Numbered from the stretch's first letter, positions 7,744-16,910 are shown. The stretch is 48,066 nt of DNA from an uncultured Prevotella sp. (GCA_945833995.1 CAMAGM010000003.1:1-48066); one strand, 5' to 3'. Numbers and translations: made by a program. The notes: generated by a model not told the origin, from the letters alone.

Positions 7744-9219
7744 TTATTTCTTTAGCGAGTTGTTTTCTTTCTTGATCTTGGAATGCCACATAATGAACAT
7801 TGCCCACACGAAGACAAACACCACGAAACCAAGCGTGTAGCCAAGCAAGGGTTGCAAGCCCAACAACTGGTTGGACACGAACAGATAGGTAGAGCAGACG
7901 AGTGTCATGAACAGTGCCGGCAGGTATGTGATGATGTATGCCTTATGCTTTAGCACAAGATACACGGTAAGTGTCCAAAGCGTGATGGCAGTCAGGCACT
8001 GGTTGAACCAGCCGAGATACTGCCATAAGATGCCGAATCCATCGGGATTGTTTATCTGCCACGTAAGCAACGAGAAGGTGCAGAGGAACAAAGGCAGTGT
8101 GATAATGAGTCGGCGCTTGATAGTGCACTGTTCAACCTTGATGAAATCGGCGATAATCAGTCGTGCAGACCTTAGTGCGGTGTCGCCCGTGGTTATGGGT
8201 GCAGCCACGATGCCAAGCATTGCCAATGCGCCGCCAACAACTCCAAGCCAGTCGTTGCAGATGATGTTCACCACCTGCGGTGCCGGCGTGATGAAACCGT
8301 TGTTGCCCATGTGCGCTATGGTCTGATAGCCTGGCTCAGGCTCGGCATAGAAGAAGAATGAGCCTACGGCTGCCCAAATGAGGGCTACGATGCCTTCAGT
8401 GATCATTGCCCCGTAGAAGACAGGGCGTCCCAGTTTCTCGCTCCTCATGCAGCGACCCATCAGCGGGCTTTGAGTGGCGTGGAAACCACTGATAGCACCA
8501 CAAGAGATTACGATGAACAGGCATGGGAAAATGTTGTCTTTCCACGAAGGGCTATGCTCCATCGCCTTGTTTCCCAAACCGTCCCATATCTCAGGTATCG
8601 TGGGATTGTTCACAAACAGCATAACGAGCATTGCAACAGCCATAAGAAGCAGCGAGGCGGCAAAAAGCGGATAAATATAACCTATTATCTTCTTTATTGG
8701 AAGCAATGTGGCAATGACGTAATAGACCAAGATGACCACTATCCAAAACATCAGGTCGCCCGCAAGATTGCTCAGTATGACGGCAGGACTATAGATGAAT
8801 ATGGCTCCGACCACCATAAGCAGGAAAACAGTGAGCACGAGCATAGCCACACGCATCTTGCCTCCAAGATACTTGCCAATAATTTCCGGAAGACCAATTC
8901 CACCATTCCTCATCGACACCATGCCGCTGAGATAGTCGTGGACGGCTCCGGCGAAAATGCAGCCGAAAACAATCCAAAGGAAACTCGACGGTCCAAACTT
9001 TGCTCCCATGATGGCACCGAAGATGGGTCCAGTGCCTGCAATGTTCAGGAATTGGATCATGAAAATCTTCCAACTCGGCAATGCCACAAAGTCAACACCG
9101 TCGGACTTAGACATCGCAGGTGTGACGCGGTCGTCAGGACCGAAAACGCGCTCTACCACCTTTCCGTATATGGCGTATCCTAACAAGAGGGCTACCAGAC
9201 ATAATGTAAAAGAAATCAT
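7744..9219 (-). CDS. cstA: CstA-family carbon starvation permease (copy 2)
   Basis: This 491-residue CstA-family permease is the promoter-proximal copy of a tandem pair. It shares with copy 1 the start MISF, VERVFGPDDRVTPA-like N-terminal region, the FLNIAGTGPIFGAIMGAKFG block, ISGFHATQSPLMGRC and APITTGDTALRSARLI. The two differ most in loops such as the periplasmic stretch AEPEPGYQTIAHMGNNGF, which suggests different substrates rather than a recent duplication. A TACTTTTG -7 box lies at 9259-9252. The gene is divergent from the glycosidase-like gene at 9322, with the promoters nested in about 100 bases. Confidence 0.92.
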   Translation of the reverse strand: MISFTLCLVALLLGYAIYGKVVERVFGPDDRVTPAMSKSDGVDFVALPSWKIFMIQFLNIAGTGPIFGAIMGAKFGPSSFLWIVFGCIFAGAVHDYLSGMVSMRNGGIGLPEIIGKYLGGKMRVAMLVLTVFLLMVVGAIFIYSPAVILSNLAGDLMFWIVVILVYYVIATLLPIKKIIGYIYPLFAASLLLMAVAMLVMLFVNNPTIPEIWDGLGNKAMEHSPSWKDNIFPCLFIVISCGAISGFHATQSPLMGRCMRSEKLGRPVFYGAMITEGIVALIWAAVGSFFFYAEPEPGYQTIAHMGNNGFITPAPQVVNIICNDWLGVVGGALAMLGIVAAPITTGDTALRSARLIIADFIKVEQCTIKRRLIITLPLFLCTFSLLTWQINNPDGFGILWQYLGWFNQCLTAITLWTLTVYLVLKHKAYIITYLPALFMTLVCSTYLFVSNQLLGLQPLLGYTLGFVVFVFVWAMFIMWHSKIKKENNSLKK

Positions 9220-9251
9220 CGTTTATTCTGAAGTTTTGAAAATTCTTTGTG

Positions 9252-9259
9252 CAAAAGTA
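9252..9259 (-). promoter_or_regulatory. -7 box of the cstA operon
   Basis: The minus strand reads TACTTTTG, matching TAnnTTTG, 33 bases before the cstA start. The -33 element is weak (TTTCA-like). It lies next to the plus-strand promoter of the divergent gene, so both could be bound by one regulator. Confidence 0.55.
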
Positions 9260-9268
9260 ACAATTTAA

Positions 9269-9299
9269 TTTGAAATATGAAAAAAAACACATAACTTTG
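9269..9299 (+). promoter_or_regulatory. Promoter of the glycosidase-ruvC-ABC operon
   Basis: TTTG (9269-9272), a 19-bp spacer and TAACTTTG (9292-9299) match the Bacteroidetes consensus exactly. Transcription should start near 9306, leaving a very short leader before the ATG at 9322. Confidence 0.75.
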
Positions 9300-9321
9300 C
9301 AGCCAAAATTGAAAAAAAAGA

Positions 9322-11019
9322 ATGAAACATACCACTTTTGGGCAAAAATATGCCATAATTATAGCACTTTTATGTGCAGTGACACCACTATGGGCAAACA
9401 ACAAGCACGAAGTGAGGGCGGTTTGGGTTACGACGATAGGCGGTCTTGACTGGCCACACTCCTACGCCCAATCTTCCCATTCCATCGAAAAACAAAAGAC
9501 GGAGCTTCGGGACATGCTCGACCGCCTGAAACTGGCGAACATCAACACCATACTCCTTCAGACAAGGGTAAGGGCAACAACCATTTATCCCTCAGCCATC
9601 GAGCCTTGGGACGGCTGCATGTCGGGCTTCCCCGGCCGTGCCCCAGGCTACGATCCACTGGCATTTGCCATTGAGGAATGTCACAAGCGGGGAATGGAGC
9701 TTCACACATGGGTGGTGTGCATACCTATTGGCAAATGGAACAACTATGGGTGCAAGCAACTGAGGAAGCGTCGTCCCGACTTGGTGAAGCGCATTGGCGA
9801 CGAGGGCTTTGTTGACCCAGAGAAGAAAGCATCTGCCGACTATATTGCCGACATCTGCGGGGAGATAGCCCAAAAATACGACATCGACGGCATACACCTC
9901 GACTACATCCGTTATCCTGAGACATGGAAGGGGCGCATCGACGTGCAGCGCGGACGCGAGAACATAACACGCATCGTTGAGCGGGTGAACGAGAAGGTGA
10001 AGTCGCAAAAGCCATGGGTGAAGATGAGTTGCTCGCCTGTAGGCAAACACGACGACCTTACCAGATATTCAAGTCGGGGTTGGAACGCCAGGACTAAGGT
10101 TTGCCAAGACGCTCAGGCGTGGCTTGCAAAAGGACTCATGGACCAACTATATCCGATGATGTATTTCCAAGGCAACCAGTTCTATCCGTTTGCATTGGAT
10201 TGGAACGAGAACAGACATGAAAAGGTAATTGCCCCGGGATTAGGCATTTACTTCCTATCACCTAAAGAAAAGAATTGGGACGTTGACGTGATAACCCGCC
10301 AACTCCATTTCCTCTCACAGGAAGGCATGGGACACGCCTTTTTCCGTTGCAAGTTCCTGCTCGACGACGTGAAGGGACTCTACGGAATAGTGAAGGACGA
10401 GATAAACAGGGTGCCATCACTCATTCCTCCTATGACAGTTCCAGCAAGATACACCAACAGCATATCCCTACCCCAGCAGCCAACACACCTAACCTTGATG
10501 AAGGGAAAAGCTGCTGACCGACTGACATGGGTGGACGACAAGGCTTTCCCACAGACAAACGGCGACTACCACCTATTTAATATATATGCCTCGGAGACCT
10601 ATCCCGTGGATACAGAAAACCCGAACAACCTCGTGGCAACAAGGCTGACAAATTGCACTGTAGATATTCCGCAAAACGGCAACGCAGTCACGATGCACTA
10701 TGCCGTAACGGCGACTGACCGCTATGGAAGGGAAAGCAAGGCAGCCACTACGCCAGCACCAAACTCTTCGACCGACATGGAAATACCGGGTATGCTTTCA
10801 TGCGACGGCAAGAGCCTACGACTGCCGAGGAAAGCTGAAGCGTCGGATGCTGAGTACATAGCCATTGAGAGTGCGGCGGGAAACATCATCACTACCCGAC
10901 CTTACTCGACCACGAATGTGGACGTGAGACAGATACCACAGGGATTCTATGTCGTAAGGTCGCTCAACCGCAAGGGGGCGAGCCATAGAATGGGATTTTT
11001 CATTATAAGGAGGGATTGA
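9322..11019 (+). CDS. Exported glycosidase-like protein (GHL10/DUF187)
   Basis: The 565-residue product starts with a signal peptide (about residues 1-25, ending PLWA) and continues with a GHL10/DUF187 TIM-barrel region: EVRAVWVTTIGGLDWP, NTILLQTRVRATTIYPS, HTWVV, and the strand motif YDIDGIHLDYIRYP, typical of this glycosyl-hydrolase-like family. A C-terminal part of about 170 residues looks like fibronectin-type or carbohydrate-binding beta-sandwich material, with no lipobox at the start. It should be periplasmic or secreted. The family is linked to cell-wall or polysaccharide cleavage, but activity is rarely proven. ruvC follows after three bases, an unrelated partner probably joined only by the promoter. 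Confidence 0.85.
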   Translation: MKHTTFGQKYAIIIALLCAVTPLWANNKHEVRAVWVTTIGGLDWPHSYAQSSHSIEKQKTELRDMLDRLKLANINTILLQTRVRATTIYPSAIEPWDGCMSGFPGRAPGYDPLAFAIEECHKRGMELHTWVVCIPIGKWNNYGCKQLRKRRPDLVKRIGDEGFVDPEKKASADYIADICGEIAQKYDIDGIHLDYIRYPETWKGRIDVQRGRENITRIVERVNEKVKSQKPWVKMSCSPVGKHDDLTRYSSRGWNARTKVCQDAQAWLAKGLMDQLYPMMYFQGNQFYPFALDWNENRHEKVIAPGLGIYFLSPKEKNWDVDVITRQLHFLSQEGMGHAFFRCKFLLDDVKGLYGIVKDEINRVPSLIPPMTVPARYTNSISLPQQPTHLTLMKGKAADRLTWVDDKAFPQTNGDYHLFNIYASETYPVDTENPNNLVATRLTNCTVDIPQNGNAVTMHYAVTATDRYGRESKAATTPAPNSSTDMEIPGMLSCDGKSLRLPRKAEASDAEYIAIESAAGNIITTRPYSTTNVDVRQIPQGFYVVRSLNRKGASHRMGFFIIRRD

Positions 11020-11022
11020 GAT

Positions 11023-11577
11023 ATGGAGAAGATAATATTGGGAATTGACCCCGGAACCAACATCATGGGGTATGGGCTGATAAAGGTAAGGGACAACAAG
11101 GCAGAGATGATGGGCATGGGAGTCATCGACCTGAGGAAGTTTGCCGACTCATACCTCAAACTGGGACACATATTCGAGCGCGTCACTGGCATTATTGATG
11201 CCTATCTGCCTGATGAAATGGCGATAGAAGCGCCGTTTTTCGGTAAGAACGTACAATCGATGCTCAAACTTGGACGTGCCCAGGGAACAGCCATTGCCGC
11301 AGCCATACACCATGGAGTGCCCATACATGAGTATGCCCCACTGAAGATAAAGATGGCTATAACAGGACAGGGGCAGGCATCAAAGGAGCAAGTGGCTGCC
11401 ATGTTGCAACGCCTGCTAAAGCTCGACCAAAACGATATGTGCAAGTTTATGGATGCCACCGATGCCCTCGGTGCCGCCTATTGCCACTACCTGCAGATGA
11501 GCCGACCAGAAACCGGCGCCACGCACTATCGTGGATGGAAGGACTTTGTGAACCGCAACAAGGACAGGATAAAATAA
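11023..11577 (+). CDS. ruvC: Holliday junction endonuclease RuvC
   Basis: RuvC cuts four-way DNA junctions symmetrically with RuvAB. The 184 residues include the RNase H-fold acidic set: D9 in [10 protein letters not shown]69 in [11 protein letters not shown], and D144/D147 in [27 protein letters not shown] is the usual second-helix signature. It starts three bases after the glycosidase-like gene and ends 28 bases before the ABC ATPase, so it is read from the same transcript. ruvA and ruvB are not present here, as is common in Bacteroidetes. Confidence 0.96.
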   Translation: MEKIILGIDPGTNIMGYGLIKVRDNKAEMMGMGVIDLRKFADSYLKLGHIFERVTGIIDAYLPDEMAIEAPFFGKNVQSMLKLGRAQGTAIAAAIHHGVPIHEYAPLKIKMAITGQGQASKEQVAAMLQRLLKLDQNDMCKFMDATDALGAAYCHYLQMSRPETGATHYRGWKDFVNRNKDRIK

Positions 11578-11605
11578 TGGAGAAAAAATAAAACTACATA
11601 CAACA

Positions 11606-13087
11606 ATGCAAAGGATAATTGAAATAAAGGACGGAGTAACAAGAATGCCCGAATGGAGATTGGCAGAGCCGGTGAACTTCACCATGGACGCTGGCGAGCA
11701 CATTGCCATTGTGGGTGAGAATGGTGGTGGAAAGACAATGCTTGTGGAGATTATCACAGGCCGTCACCCGCTATTGATGAACGAACCAAAATACGACTTC
11801 TCGCCAAGCACCCGAGAATCGGCATCGGAGAACATAAGATACATCACCTTCCGTGATTCATACGGTGACACCGATGGGCAGTACTATCTGCAACAACGTT
11901 GGAATCAGCAGGAAATAGACAAGGAGACACCTATTGTGGGAGACTTGCTGGAGAAAGCATTCACACTTGCCGGAGAGGACACCGCCGAGAGACGTGAGCT
12001 ACAGGAACACCTCTACGACTTGTTCCACATCCGCCATCTGCTCGACAAATACATCATACTACTGTCAAGTGGCGAGCTAAGGAAGTTCCAACTGACGAAA
12101 ACACTGCTTGCCGACCCAAGGGTGCTGATTATGGACAACCCATTCATCGGACTTGATGCCGACACCCGCGACCAACTGAAAGATCTGCTGTCAACCTTGT
12201 CGAAAGAGCGTGCGTTGCAGATTATCCTCGTATTGTCGAAAACCGACGACGTGCCTGAGTTTATAACACATGTGGTGGAGGTGAACAAGATGATTGTTGG
12301 TGAGAAACAAACCCGACAGCAATATGTCGATAACCGTGAGCCCAACCCAACGAGGGTGCTAAGTGACAAGGATCGCGATGCGATTGTCAATCTTCCCTAC
12401 CGCACCAACGACTACAAGTGCGACGAGGTGGTAAGGATGAACCAAGTAAGCATAAGATATGGTGAGCGTGTGATACTTGATACTCTCGACTGGACAGTGA
12501 GAAACGGTGAGCGTTGGGCTTTGGGTGGACAGAACGGTGCCGGGAAATCCACCCTACTCTCTCTCGTTTGCGCCGACAATCCGCAAAGCTATGCCTGCGA
12601 CATCGCACTATTTGGCAATCCAAGAGGCTCAGGCGAGAGCATCTGGGACATAAAGAAACATATTGGATATGTGTCGCCGGAGATGCATAGGGCTTACCAA
12701 AAGAACCTGCCTGCAGTGCGCATAGTGGCAAGTGGACTGAAAGACTCCATGGGATTGTATGTGAAACCTAACGAGGAAGAATATGGCATCTGCCGATGGT
12801 GGATGGACATCTTCGGACTTAAGGGCAAGGAAGACACGCCATTCCTGAAGTTGTCGAGCGGAGAACAACGACTGGTGCTTTTGGCGAGGGCATTCGTGAA
12901 AGACCCTCAGTTGCTGATACTTGACGAGCCTCTGCACGGGCTTGACAACCGCAACCGCCGTTTGGTCAAGGACGTTATCGAGGCATTCTGCCAACGTCGC
13001 AACAAGACAATGATAATGGTGACACACTACAAAGAGGAGTTACCCGCATGCATCGACCATGAGATATTCCTTCGCAGGCACGTCTAA
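11606..13087 (+). CDS. Twin-cassette ABC ATPase (ModF-like)
   Basis: This 493-residue soluble protein holds two ATP-binding cassettes and no membrane domain, like ModF/PhrA. Cassette 1 has Walker A GENGGGKT (about 36-43) and signature LSSGE. Cassette 2 has Walker A GQNGAGKST, signature LSSGEQR and Walker B LLILDEP. In cassette 1 the Walker B glutamate is replaced: LIMDNP, with N178 where the catalytic base should be, so this site may bind ATP without fast hydrolysis. It closes a three-gene operon after ruvC. The role is unknown; ModF-like proteins are often assigned to molybdate transport without proof, and no molybdate genes are nearby. Confidence 0.85.
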   Translation: MQRIIEIKDGVTRMPEWRLAEPVNFTMDAGEHIAIVGENGGGKTMLVEIITGRHPLLMNEPKYDFSPSTRESASENIRYITFRDSYGDTDGQYYLQQRWNQQEIDKETPIVGDLLEKAFTLAGEDTAERRELQEHLYDLFHIRHLLDKYIILLSSGELRKFQLTKTLLADPRVLIMDNPFIGLDADTRDQLKDLLSTLSKERALQIILVLSKTDDVPEFITHVVEVNKMIVGEKQTRQQYVDNREPNPTRVLSDKDRDAIVNLPYRTNDYKCDEVVRMNQVSIRYGERVILDTLDWTVRNGERWALGGQNGAGKSTLLSLVCADNPQSYACDIALFGNPRGSGESIWDIKKHIGYVSPEMHRAYQKNLPAVRIVASGLKDSMGLYVKPNEEEYGICRWWMDIFGLKGKEDTPFLKLSSGEQRLVLLARAFVKDPQLLILDEPLHGLDNRNRRLVKDVIEAFCQRRNKTMIMVTHYKEELPACIDHEIFLRRHV

Positions 13088-13099
13088 CCCAGACGTGCC
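13077..13099 (+). terminator. Hairpin spanning the ABC gene stop codon
   Basis: GGCACGTCT (13077-13085) pairs perfectly with AGACGTGCC (13091-13099) over a 5-base loop. The stop codon (13085-13087) lies at the top of the stem. No U-run follows. It may end or stabilise the transcript between converging genes. Confidence 0.5.
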
Positions 13100-13154
13100 G
13101 CGAAAGGGTGGAAAGGTTTGTCCTTGCCGTAGGAAAAGTATGGATAACACTGCC

Positions 13155-13811
13155 TTACAACTCAAGACAAGTGGTTACACCGTCTTTTGTAGCTTCAAAA
13201 TATGGGAACTCATCGCGTAGGCTTATGTCGTCATAGACGAAATCGGCAACAACGGTGTCCTTTCCGTCAGGAAGTATAAGTCCCATCTTTCCATTCTTCT
13301 GGGCAATGATAGGCATCATCCTGCCATCATCCACATTGGTGAACACCCGACGTAGGAAATCGTATTGGGGTTGGACGAGAATGTCGCCCTTGTCACCACG
13401 AATTCCAAACTTTCCGTCCTGCTCGAAAACCTCATGCAACCGTATGTATTTCTCCCTGATGCGCTTTAGGTAGAAATCGAATTTCTTACGGTCAGCCACC
13501 ATTTTCTTGAAATAGTAATATGTGTCGCAATAGTTTGCGATGGCACGTACGAGCACCATCTGCAGGTCGAGCCCACTGACAGCCTTGCGGTTAAGGTCTA
13601 TATATGCTGCTATAGCCTCTTCCTTTTGCTCAACGGACATGCCCTTGAGTCTCATGATGAACTTGTCCATGATGTCCTTGCTTCCATGGAAAGCCTTGAT
13701 ATAGCGATGCATCTGCCGATCCATCTCGTCACTGACAAACTTGTCTATCCGCTCCATCTCTATGATGTCCTGATATTCATTGTCGAAATTGTCCTGTGTT
13801 ATCTGTGTCAT
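13155..13811 (-). CDS. Protein with degenerate WG-type repeats
   Basis: I do not recognise a named family for the whole 218-residue protein. The N-terminal 130 residues are helical and charged. From about residue 130 two WG-like units are visible, DGKFGIRGDKGDILVQPQYD and NGKMGLILPDG with VADFVYDD, in which the usual tryptophan is replaced by phenylalanine or methionine. WG repeats form beta-hairpin scaffolds of unknown role. There is no signal peptide, so it should be cytoplasmic. It has its own consensus promoter at 13828-13859 and sits downstream of, but separated by a strong terminator from, the methylmalonyl-CoA operon. It converges with the ABC gene. Confidence 0.7.
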   Translation of the reverse strand: MTQITQDNFDNEYQDIIEMERIDKFVSDEMDRQMHRYIKAFHGSKDIMDKFIMRLKGMSVEQKEEAIAAYIDLNRKAVSGLDLQMVLVRAIANYCDTYYYFKKMVADRKKFDFYLKRIREKYIRLHEVFEQDGKFGIRGDKGDILVQPQYDFLRRVFTNVDDGRMMPIIAQKNGKMGLILPDGKDTVVADFVYDDISLRDEFPYFEATKDGVTTCLEL

Positions 13812-13827
13812 AGCGTAATATTTTCGA

Positions 13828-13859
13828 CAAAGTTACATATTTAATCCCAAATCACCAAA
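13828..13859 (-). promoter_or_regulatory. Promoter of the WG-repeat gene
   Basis: On the minus strand TTTG (13859-13856), 20 bp, then TAACTTTG (13835-13828) is an exact consensus match, 17 bases before the start codon. It lies beyond the terminator at 13892-13934, so this gene is transcribed separately from mmdC. Confidence 0.7.
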
Positions 13860-13891
13860 TTTCCATACCACTTTTTTTTGCTAAACAACGA

Positions 13892-13934
13892 AAATGCCCT
13901 TCCTGCTAGTTTCCACTTGGCAGGAAGGGCATTT
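13892..13934 (-). terminator. Strong terminator after mmdC
   Basis: AAATGCCCTTCCTGC (13892-13906) and GCAGGAAGGGCATTT (13920-13934) form a perfect 15-bp stem with a 13-base loop, 28 bases past the mmdC stop. On the minus strand the stem ends in TTT followed by a T-rich stretch. It marks the end of the methylmalonyl-CoA operon. Confidence 0.8.
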
Positions 13935-13961
13935 CAATAGGGTTAAAGTCCAACCTCTTTT

Positions 13962-14390
13962 TTATTCGATGACAACGAGTGCGTCGTCTTCCATTACACT
14001 CTGTCCAGGCTGGACACAAACAGCGGTAACCTTTCCAGCCTTCTCGGCTGTAAGGTTGTTTGCCATCTTCATGGCCTCAAGTACCACTACCGTGTCACCA
14101 GCCTTCACTTCGTCGCCAACGTTCACGAGAATTTCAATAATCGTGCCAGGCAGAGGAGCTTTTACTGCGTTGTTGGCATTGACAGGCCTGCTGCCTTGAG
14201 AGTCGCTTGAAGGTGCAGCTGCGGGAGCGGCAACAGGTCTTACTACCTTAGCCTTCTCTGGTTCCTTCTCAGGCTCCATCTCGACTTTGTAGTCCTCACC
14301 GTTTACCGTTACAGAAACGACGTTGTCGGCAATGTCGCCAATAGTCACTTCATATTTCTTACCATCGATGGTATATTTATACTCTTTCAT
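13962..14390 (-). CDS. mmdC: Biotin carboxyl carrier subunit (MmdC-like)
   Basis: The 142-residue protein carries biotin for the carboxyl transfer catalysed by the MmdA-type subunit. The C-terminal biotinyl domain has the EAMKM motif with biotin-lysine K108. A proline- and alanine-rich hinge (KVVRPVAAPAAAPSS) precedes it, and the N-terminal about 55 residues form a small beta domain seen in this Bacteroidetes type. It is the last gene of the operon mce-mmdA-51-codon gene-mmdC. In related genomes an oadB-type sodium pump gene follows; here a strong terminator follows instead. Carrier assignment is firm; the exact complex is less so. Confidence 0.9.
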   Translation of the reverse strand: MKEYKYTIDGKKYEVTIGDIADNVVSVTVNGEDYKVEMEPEKEPEKAKVVRPVAAPAAAPSSDSQGSRPVNANNAVKAPLPGTIIEILVNVGDEVKAGDTVVVLEAMKMANNLTAEKAGKVTAVCVQPGQSVMEDDALVVIE

Positions 14391-14405
14391 AATCAGTACC
14401 TCTAA

Positions 14406-14561
14406 TTAAGGACGCTCAGTCATGCTCAAGGCAAATCCGTTCCACTGGGTGTTGCGTTCAGCAATGGTGATGACACCAGAGACTTTGTCATGAACGTTGT
14501 TGCCCAAATGCTCGTGAAGTGCCAAAGCAATGGCGGCATATACGTTTTTGTCCTGTTTCAT
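14406..14561 (-). CDS. 51-residue OadG-like C-terminal protein
   Basis: A small reading frame on the minus strand starts at ATG 14561 (MKQDKNVYAAIALALHEHL) and ends 15 bases before mmdC. The segment AAIALALHEHLGNNVHD followed by GVITI resembles the C-terminal helix-strand unit of sodium-pump decarboxylase gamma/delta (OadG/GcdD-like) subunits, but the N-terminal membrane helix of those proteins is absent. An in-frame stop at about 14589 rules out a longer form. Upstream lies a 0.2-kb structured element. It may be a soluble adaptor that docks the carrier, or a relic of a truncated oadG. The position and codon pattern support expression; the family match is from memory and moderate. Confidence 0.6.
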   Translation of the reverse strand: MKQDKNVYAAIALALHEHLGNNVHDKVSGVITIAERNTQWNGFALSMTERP

Positions 14562-14572
14562 AATTAACACTT

Positions 14573-14785
14573 GTTGCGACAGGCGAGGTTAACCTGCATT
14601 ATTCATACTCGTTCCTACTGCAAGGTCTAACTGGCAGCACCTCAGCGAGGTGCTCGCTCTTCCTCTTTAAAAGTAGGATTTACTACATTCTGCATCGTCA
14701 TCGCTGTGCTCACGCTGATGCACTACCATTTAGACCTTTCGTGACGGAACAGCATGAACAATGCAGGTTAAGTCGCCTGTCAACT
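14573..14785 (-). other. Structured element inside the mmd operon
   Basis: About 210 bases between mmdA and the 51-codon gene fold into a rod. The outer arms (about 14576-14605 and 14753-14781) pair with few gaps around the shared word AATGCAGGTTAA. A second pair joins AAGGTCTAA (about 14622-14630) with its complement near 14732. Within lies GCACCTC-AGC-GAGGTGC (about 14636-14652). It has no coding signs. It could be a miniature inverted-repeat insertion or an RNA that tunes expression of the downstream genes. Confidence 0.5.
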
Positions 14786-14787
14786 AA

Positions 14788-16353
14788 TTACATTGGAATA
14801 TTGCCGTGCTTCTTGGCTGGCAGGGCATCGCGCTTTGTGGCGAGCTGTGCCAAACCGCGACAGATACGGAAGCGAGTGTTGCGTGGCTCGATGACATCGT
14901 CGATGTAGCCATACTTCGCTGCCTGGTAAGGTGTAGCGAAGAGGTCGTTGTACTCCTCCTCCTTCTCAGCGAGGAATGCCTTAACGTCCTCACCTGCATC
15001 CTTCTTTGCCTTGGCTTCCTTGGCGCAGAGAACTGCAACGGCACCTGAGGCACCCATAACTGCGATCTCTGCAGATGGCCAAGCGTAGTTGAGGTCAGCA
15101 CGAAGCTGCTTACAACCCATAACGATGTGGCTACCACCATAGCTCTTGCGCAGTGTGACGGTAATCTTTGGAACAGTAGCCTCACCAAAGGCATAGAGCA
15201 GCTGGGCACCGTGAAGGATAACGGCATTGTACTCCTGACCAGTGCCTGGAAGGAATCCTGGAACATCGACGAGAGTAACGATAGGAATATTGAACGCGTC
15301 GCAGAAACGGACGAAGCGTGCACCCTTGCGGCTGGCATTGACGTCAAGCACACCTGCATAAACTGAAGGCTGGTTGGCGATGATACCTACGCTCTGACCG
15401 TTGAAACGGGCGAAACCGATGATGATGTTGCGTGCGAACTTAGGCTGGATCTCGAAGAACTCACCGTTATCGACAATACCGCCAATCACCTTATACATAT
15501 CGTATGCCTCGTTGCCATTGTCAGGGATAATCTCGTTGAGTGAGTCCTCAAGACGGTCGATAGGATCGTCGCAAACCTTGCGTGGAGCGGTCTCCATGTT
15601 GTTTGATGGAATGTAGCTCAACAGAGTTCTAATCATCTGGATGCCCTCTTCCTCGGTAGAGGCTGTGAAGTGTGTCACACCACTCTTAGAGGCATGTACG
15701 CTGGCACCACCAAGATGCTCCTGGTCGATATCCTCGCCTGTGACAGACTTTACAACCTTTGGACCTGTAAGGAACATATAGGAGGTGTTCTCCATCATGA
15801 GGGTGAAGTCAGTAAGTGCTGGAGAGTAAACAGCACCACCGGCGCAAGGACCGAAGATACCGCTTATCTGTGGAATCACACCTGAGGCAAGGATGTTGCG
15901 CTCGAAAATCTCACCGTAACCAGCCAAGGCGTTGATACCTTCCTGAATACGTGCGCCACCAGAGTCGTTGATACCGATGACAGGAGCACCCATCTTCATT
16001 GCCATATCCATAACCTTACATATCTTCTGGGCAAGAGTCTCAGAGAGGGAACCACCATTGACGGTGAAATCCTGGGCGAAGACAAATACCAAACGACCAT
16101 CGATTGTACCTGAACCTACAACGACACCATCGCCAAGATACTGCTTCTTTTCCATACCGAAGTTAGTGCAACGGTGGAGCTTGAACATGTCATACTCCTC
16201 AAAGCTGCCTTCGTCCAGCAACATACTGATACGCTCTCTTGCTGTATATTTGCCACGAGCATGCTGCTTCTCGATGGCTTTCTCACCACCACCCATGCGT
16301 GCTTCCTCACGCTTGGCGATGAGCTGCTTGATTTTTTCTAATTGCTTACTCAT
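14788..16353 (-). CDS. mmdA: Carboxyltransferase subunit (methylmalonyl-CoA decarboxylase alpha)
   Basis: The 521-residue protein is an acyl-CoA carboxyltransferase of the MmdA/PccB type. It moves carboxyl between methylmalonyl-CoA and carrier biotin. Both crotonase-like halves are visible: the first with [12 protein letters not shown] and [13 protein letters not shown], the second with [14 protein letters not shown] and [13 protein letters not shown]. The C-terminus ends KHGNIPM, typical of the family. It is the second gene after mce and is followed by a 0.2-kb element, a 51-codon gene and mmdC. With mce it fits the succinate-propionate pathway of Bacteroidetes. Decarboxylase versus carboxylase direction cannot be decided because neither oadB nor biotin carboxylase is present. 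Confidence 0.92.
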   Translation of the reverse strand: MSKQLEKIKQLIAKREEARMGGGEKAIEKQHARGKYTARERISMLLDEGSFEEYDMFKLHRCTNFGMEKKQYLGDGVVVGSGTIDGRLVFVFAQDFTVNGGSLSETLAQKICKVMDMAMKMGAPVIGINDSGGARIQEGINALAGYGEIFERNILASGVIPQISGIFGPCAGGAVYSPALTDFTLMMENTSYMFLTGPKVVKSVTGEDIDQEHLGGASVHASKSGVTHFTASTEEEGIQMIRTLLSYIPSNNMETAPRKVCDDPIDRLEDSLNEIIPDNGNEAYDMYKVIGGIVDNGEFFEIQPKFARNIIIGFARFNGQSVGIIANQPSVYAGVLDVNASRKGARFVRFCDAFNIPIVTLVDVPGFLPGTGQEYNAVILHGAQLLYAFGEATVPKITVTLRKSYGGSHIVMGCKQLRADLNYAWPSAEIAVMGASGAVAVLCAKEAKAKKDAGEDVKAFLAEKEEEYNDLFATPYQAAKYGYIDDVIEPRNTRFRICRGLAQLATKRDALPAKKHGNIPM

Positions 16354-16459
16354 TACCTGATAAACTTTAATAATTTATTGTTTTTATCCCACTAAAGGAA
16401 CTTTAATTCTTTAATTTTTAATTCTTTAATTACTTAAAACCAGAAACAGACTTTAAGTC

Positions 16460-16864
16460 TTAGTGTTCGCAAAGCTCTGTGAGGATGCCTACGGTTGACT
16501 TTGGATGCAGGAAAGCAATGTTCAGGTTCTCTGCGCCCTTGCGTGGAGCCTTGTCGATGAGGCGGATGCCCTTCTCGTCACACTCTGCCAATGCGTTGGC
16601 AACACCGTCCTGAACGCAGAAAGCAACGTGGTGAACGCCATGGTTGCCCTTGTCGAGCCACTTCTGGATGGTGCTCTCTGGACAAGTTGGTTCGAGGAGC
16701 TCAAGCTTAACCTCACCACACTTCAGGAAAGCGGTCTTCACCTTCTGATCCTCTACTACTTCTACTGCGTAACACTTCAGTCCCAGTACATTCTCAAAGT
16801 ATGGGAGTGACTCTTCAATGCTCTGGACTGCTATGCCCAGGTGCTCAATATGAGAAATCTTCAT
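16460..16864 (-). CDS. mce: Methylmalonyl-CoA epimerase
   Basis: This 134-residue VOC-fold enzyme interconverts the (R) and (S) forms of methylmalonyl-CoA, linking the mutase with the decarboxylase. Metal ligands of the family are visible in ISHIEHLGIAV near the start, in VKLELLEP and in HHVAFCVQD; the C-terminal ILTELCEH is also typical. It is the first gene of the mmd operon, preceded by an exact consensus promoter; the gap to mmdA is about 106 bases and contains an AT-rich TTTAATTCTTTAATTT repeat tract. It acts in the cytoplasm. Confidence 0.95.
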   Translation of the reverse strand: MKISHIEHLGIAVQSIEESLPYFENVLGLKCYAVEVVEDQKVKTAFLKCGEVKLELLEPTCPESTIQKWLDKGNHGVHHVAFCVQDGVANALAECDEKGIRLIDKAPRKGAENLNIAFLHPKSTVGILTELCEH

Positions 16865-16910
16865 AGTTTTATGTATTTAAATTGTATAATGTTTCATTAT
16901 AAAAACCGTG

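Noticed and set aside
14573..14785. Known riboswitch such as cobalamin (relevant to methylmalonyl-CoA)
   Set aside because: I could not find the conserved core elements of a cobalamin riboswitch; the segment is dominated by long inverted arms instead.
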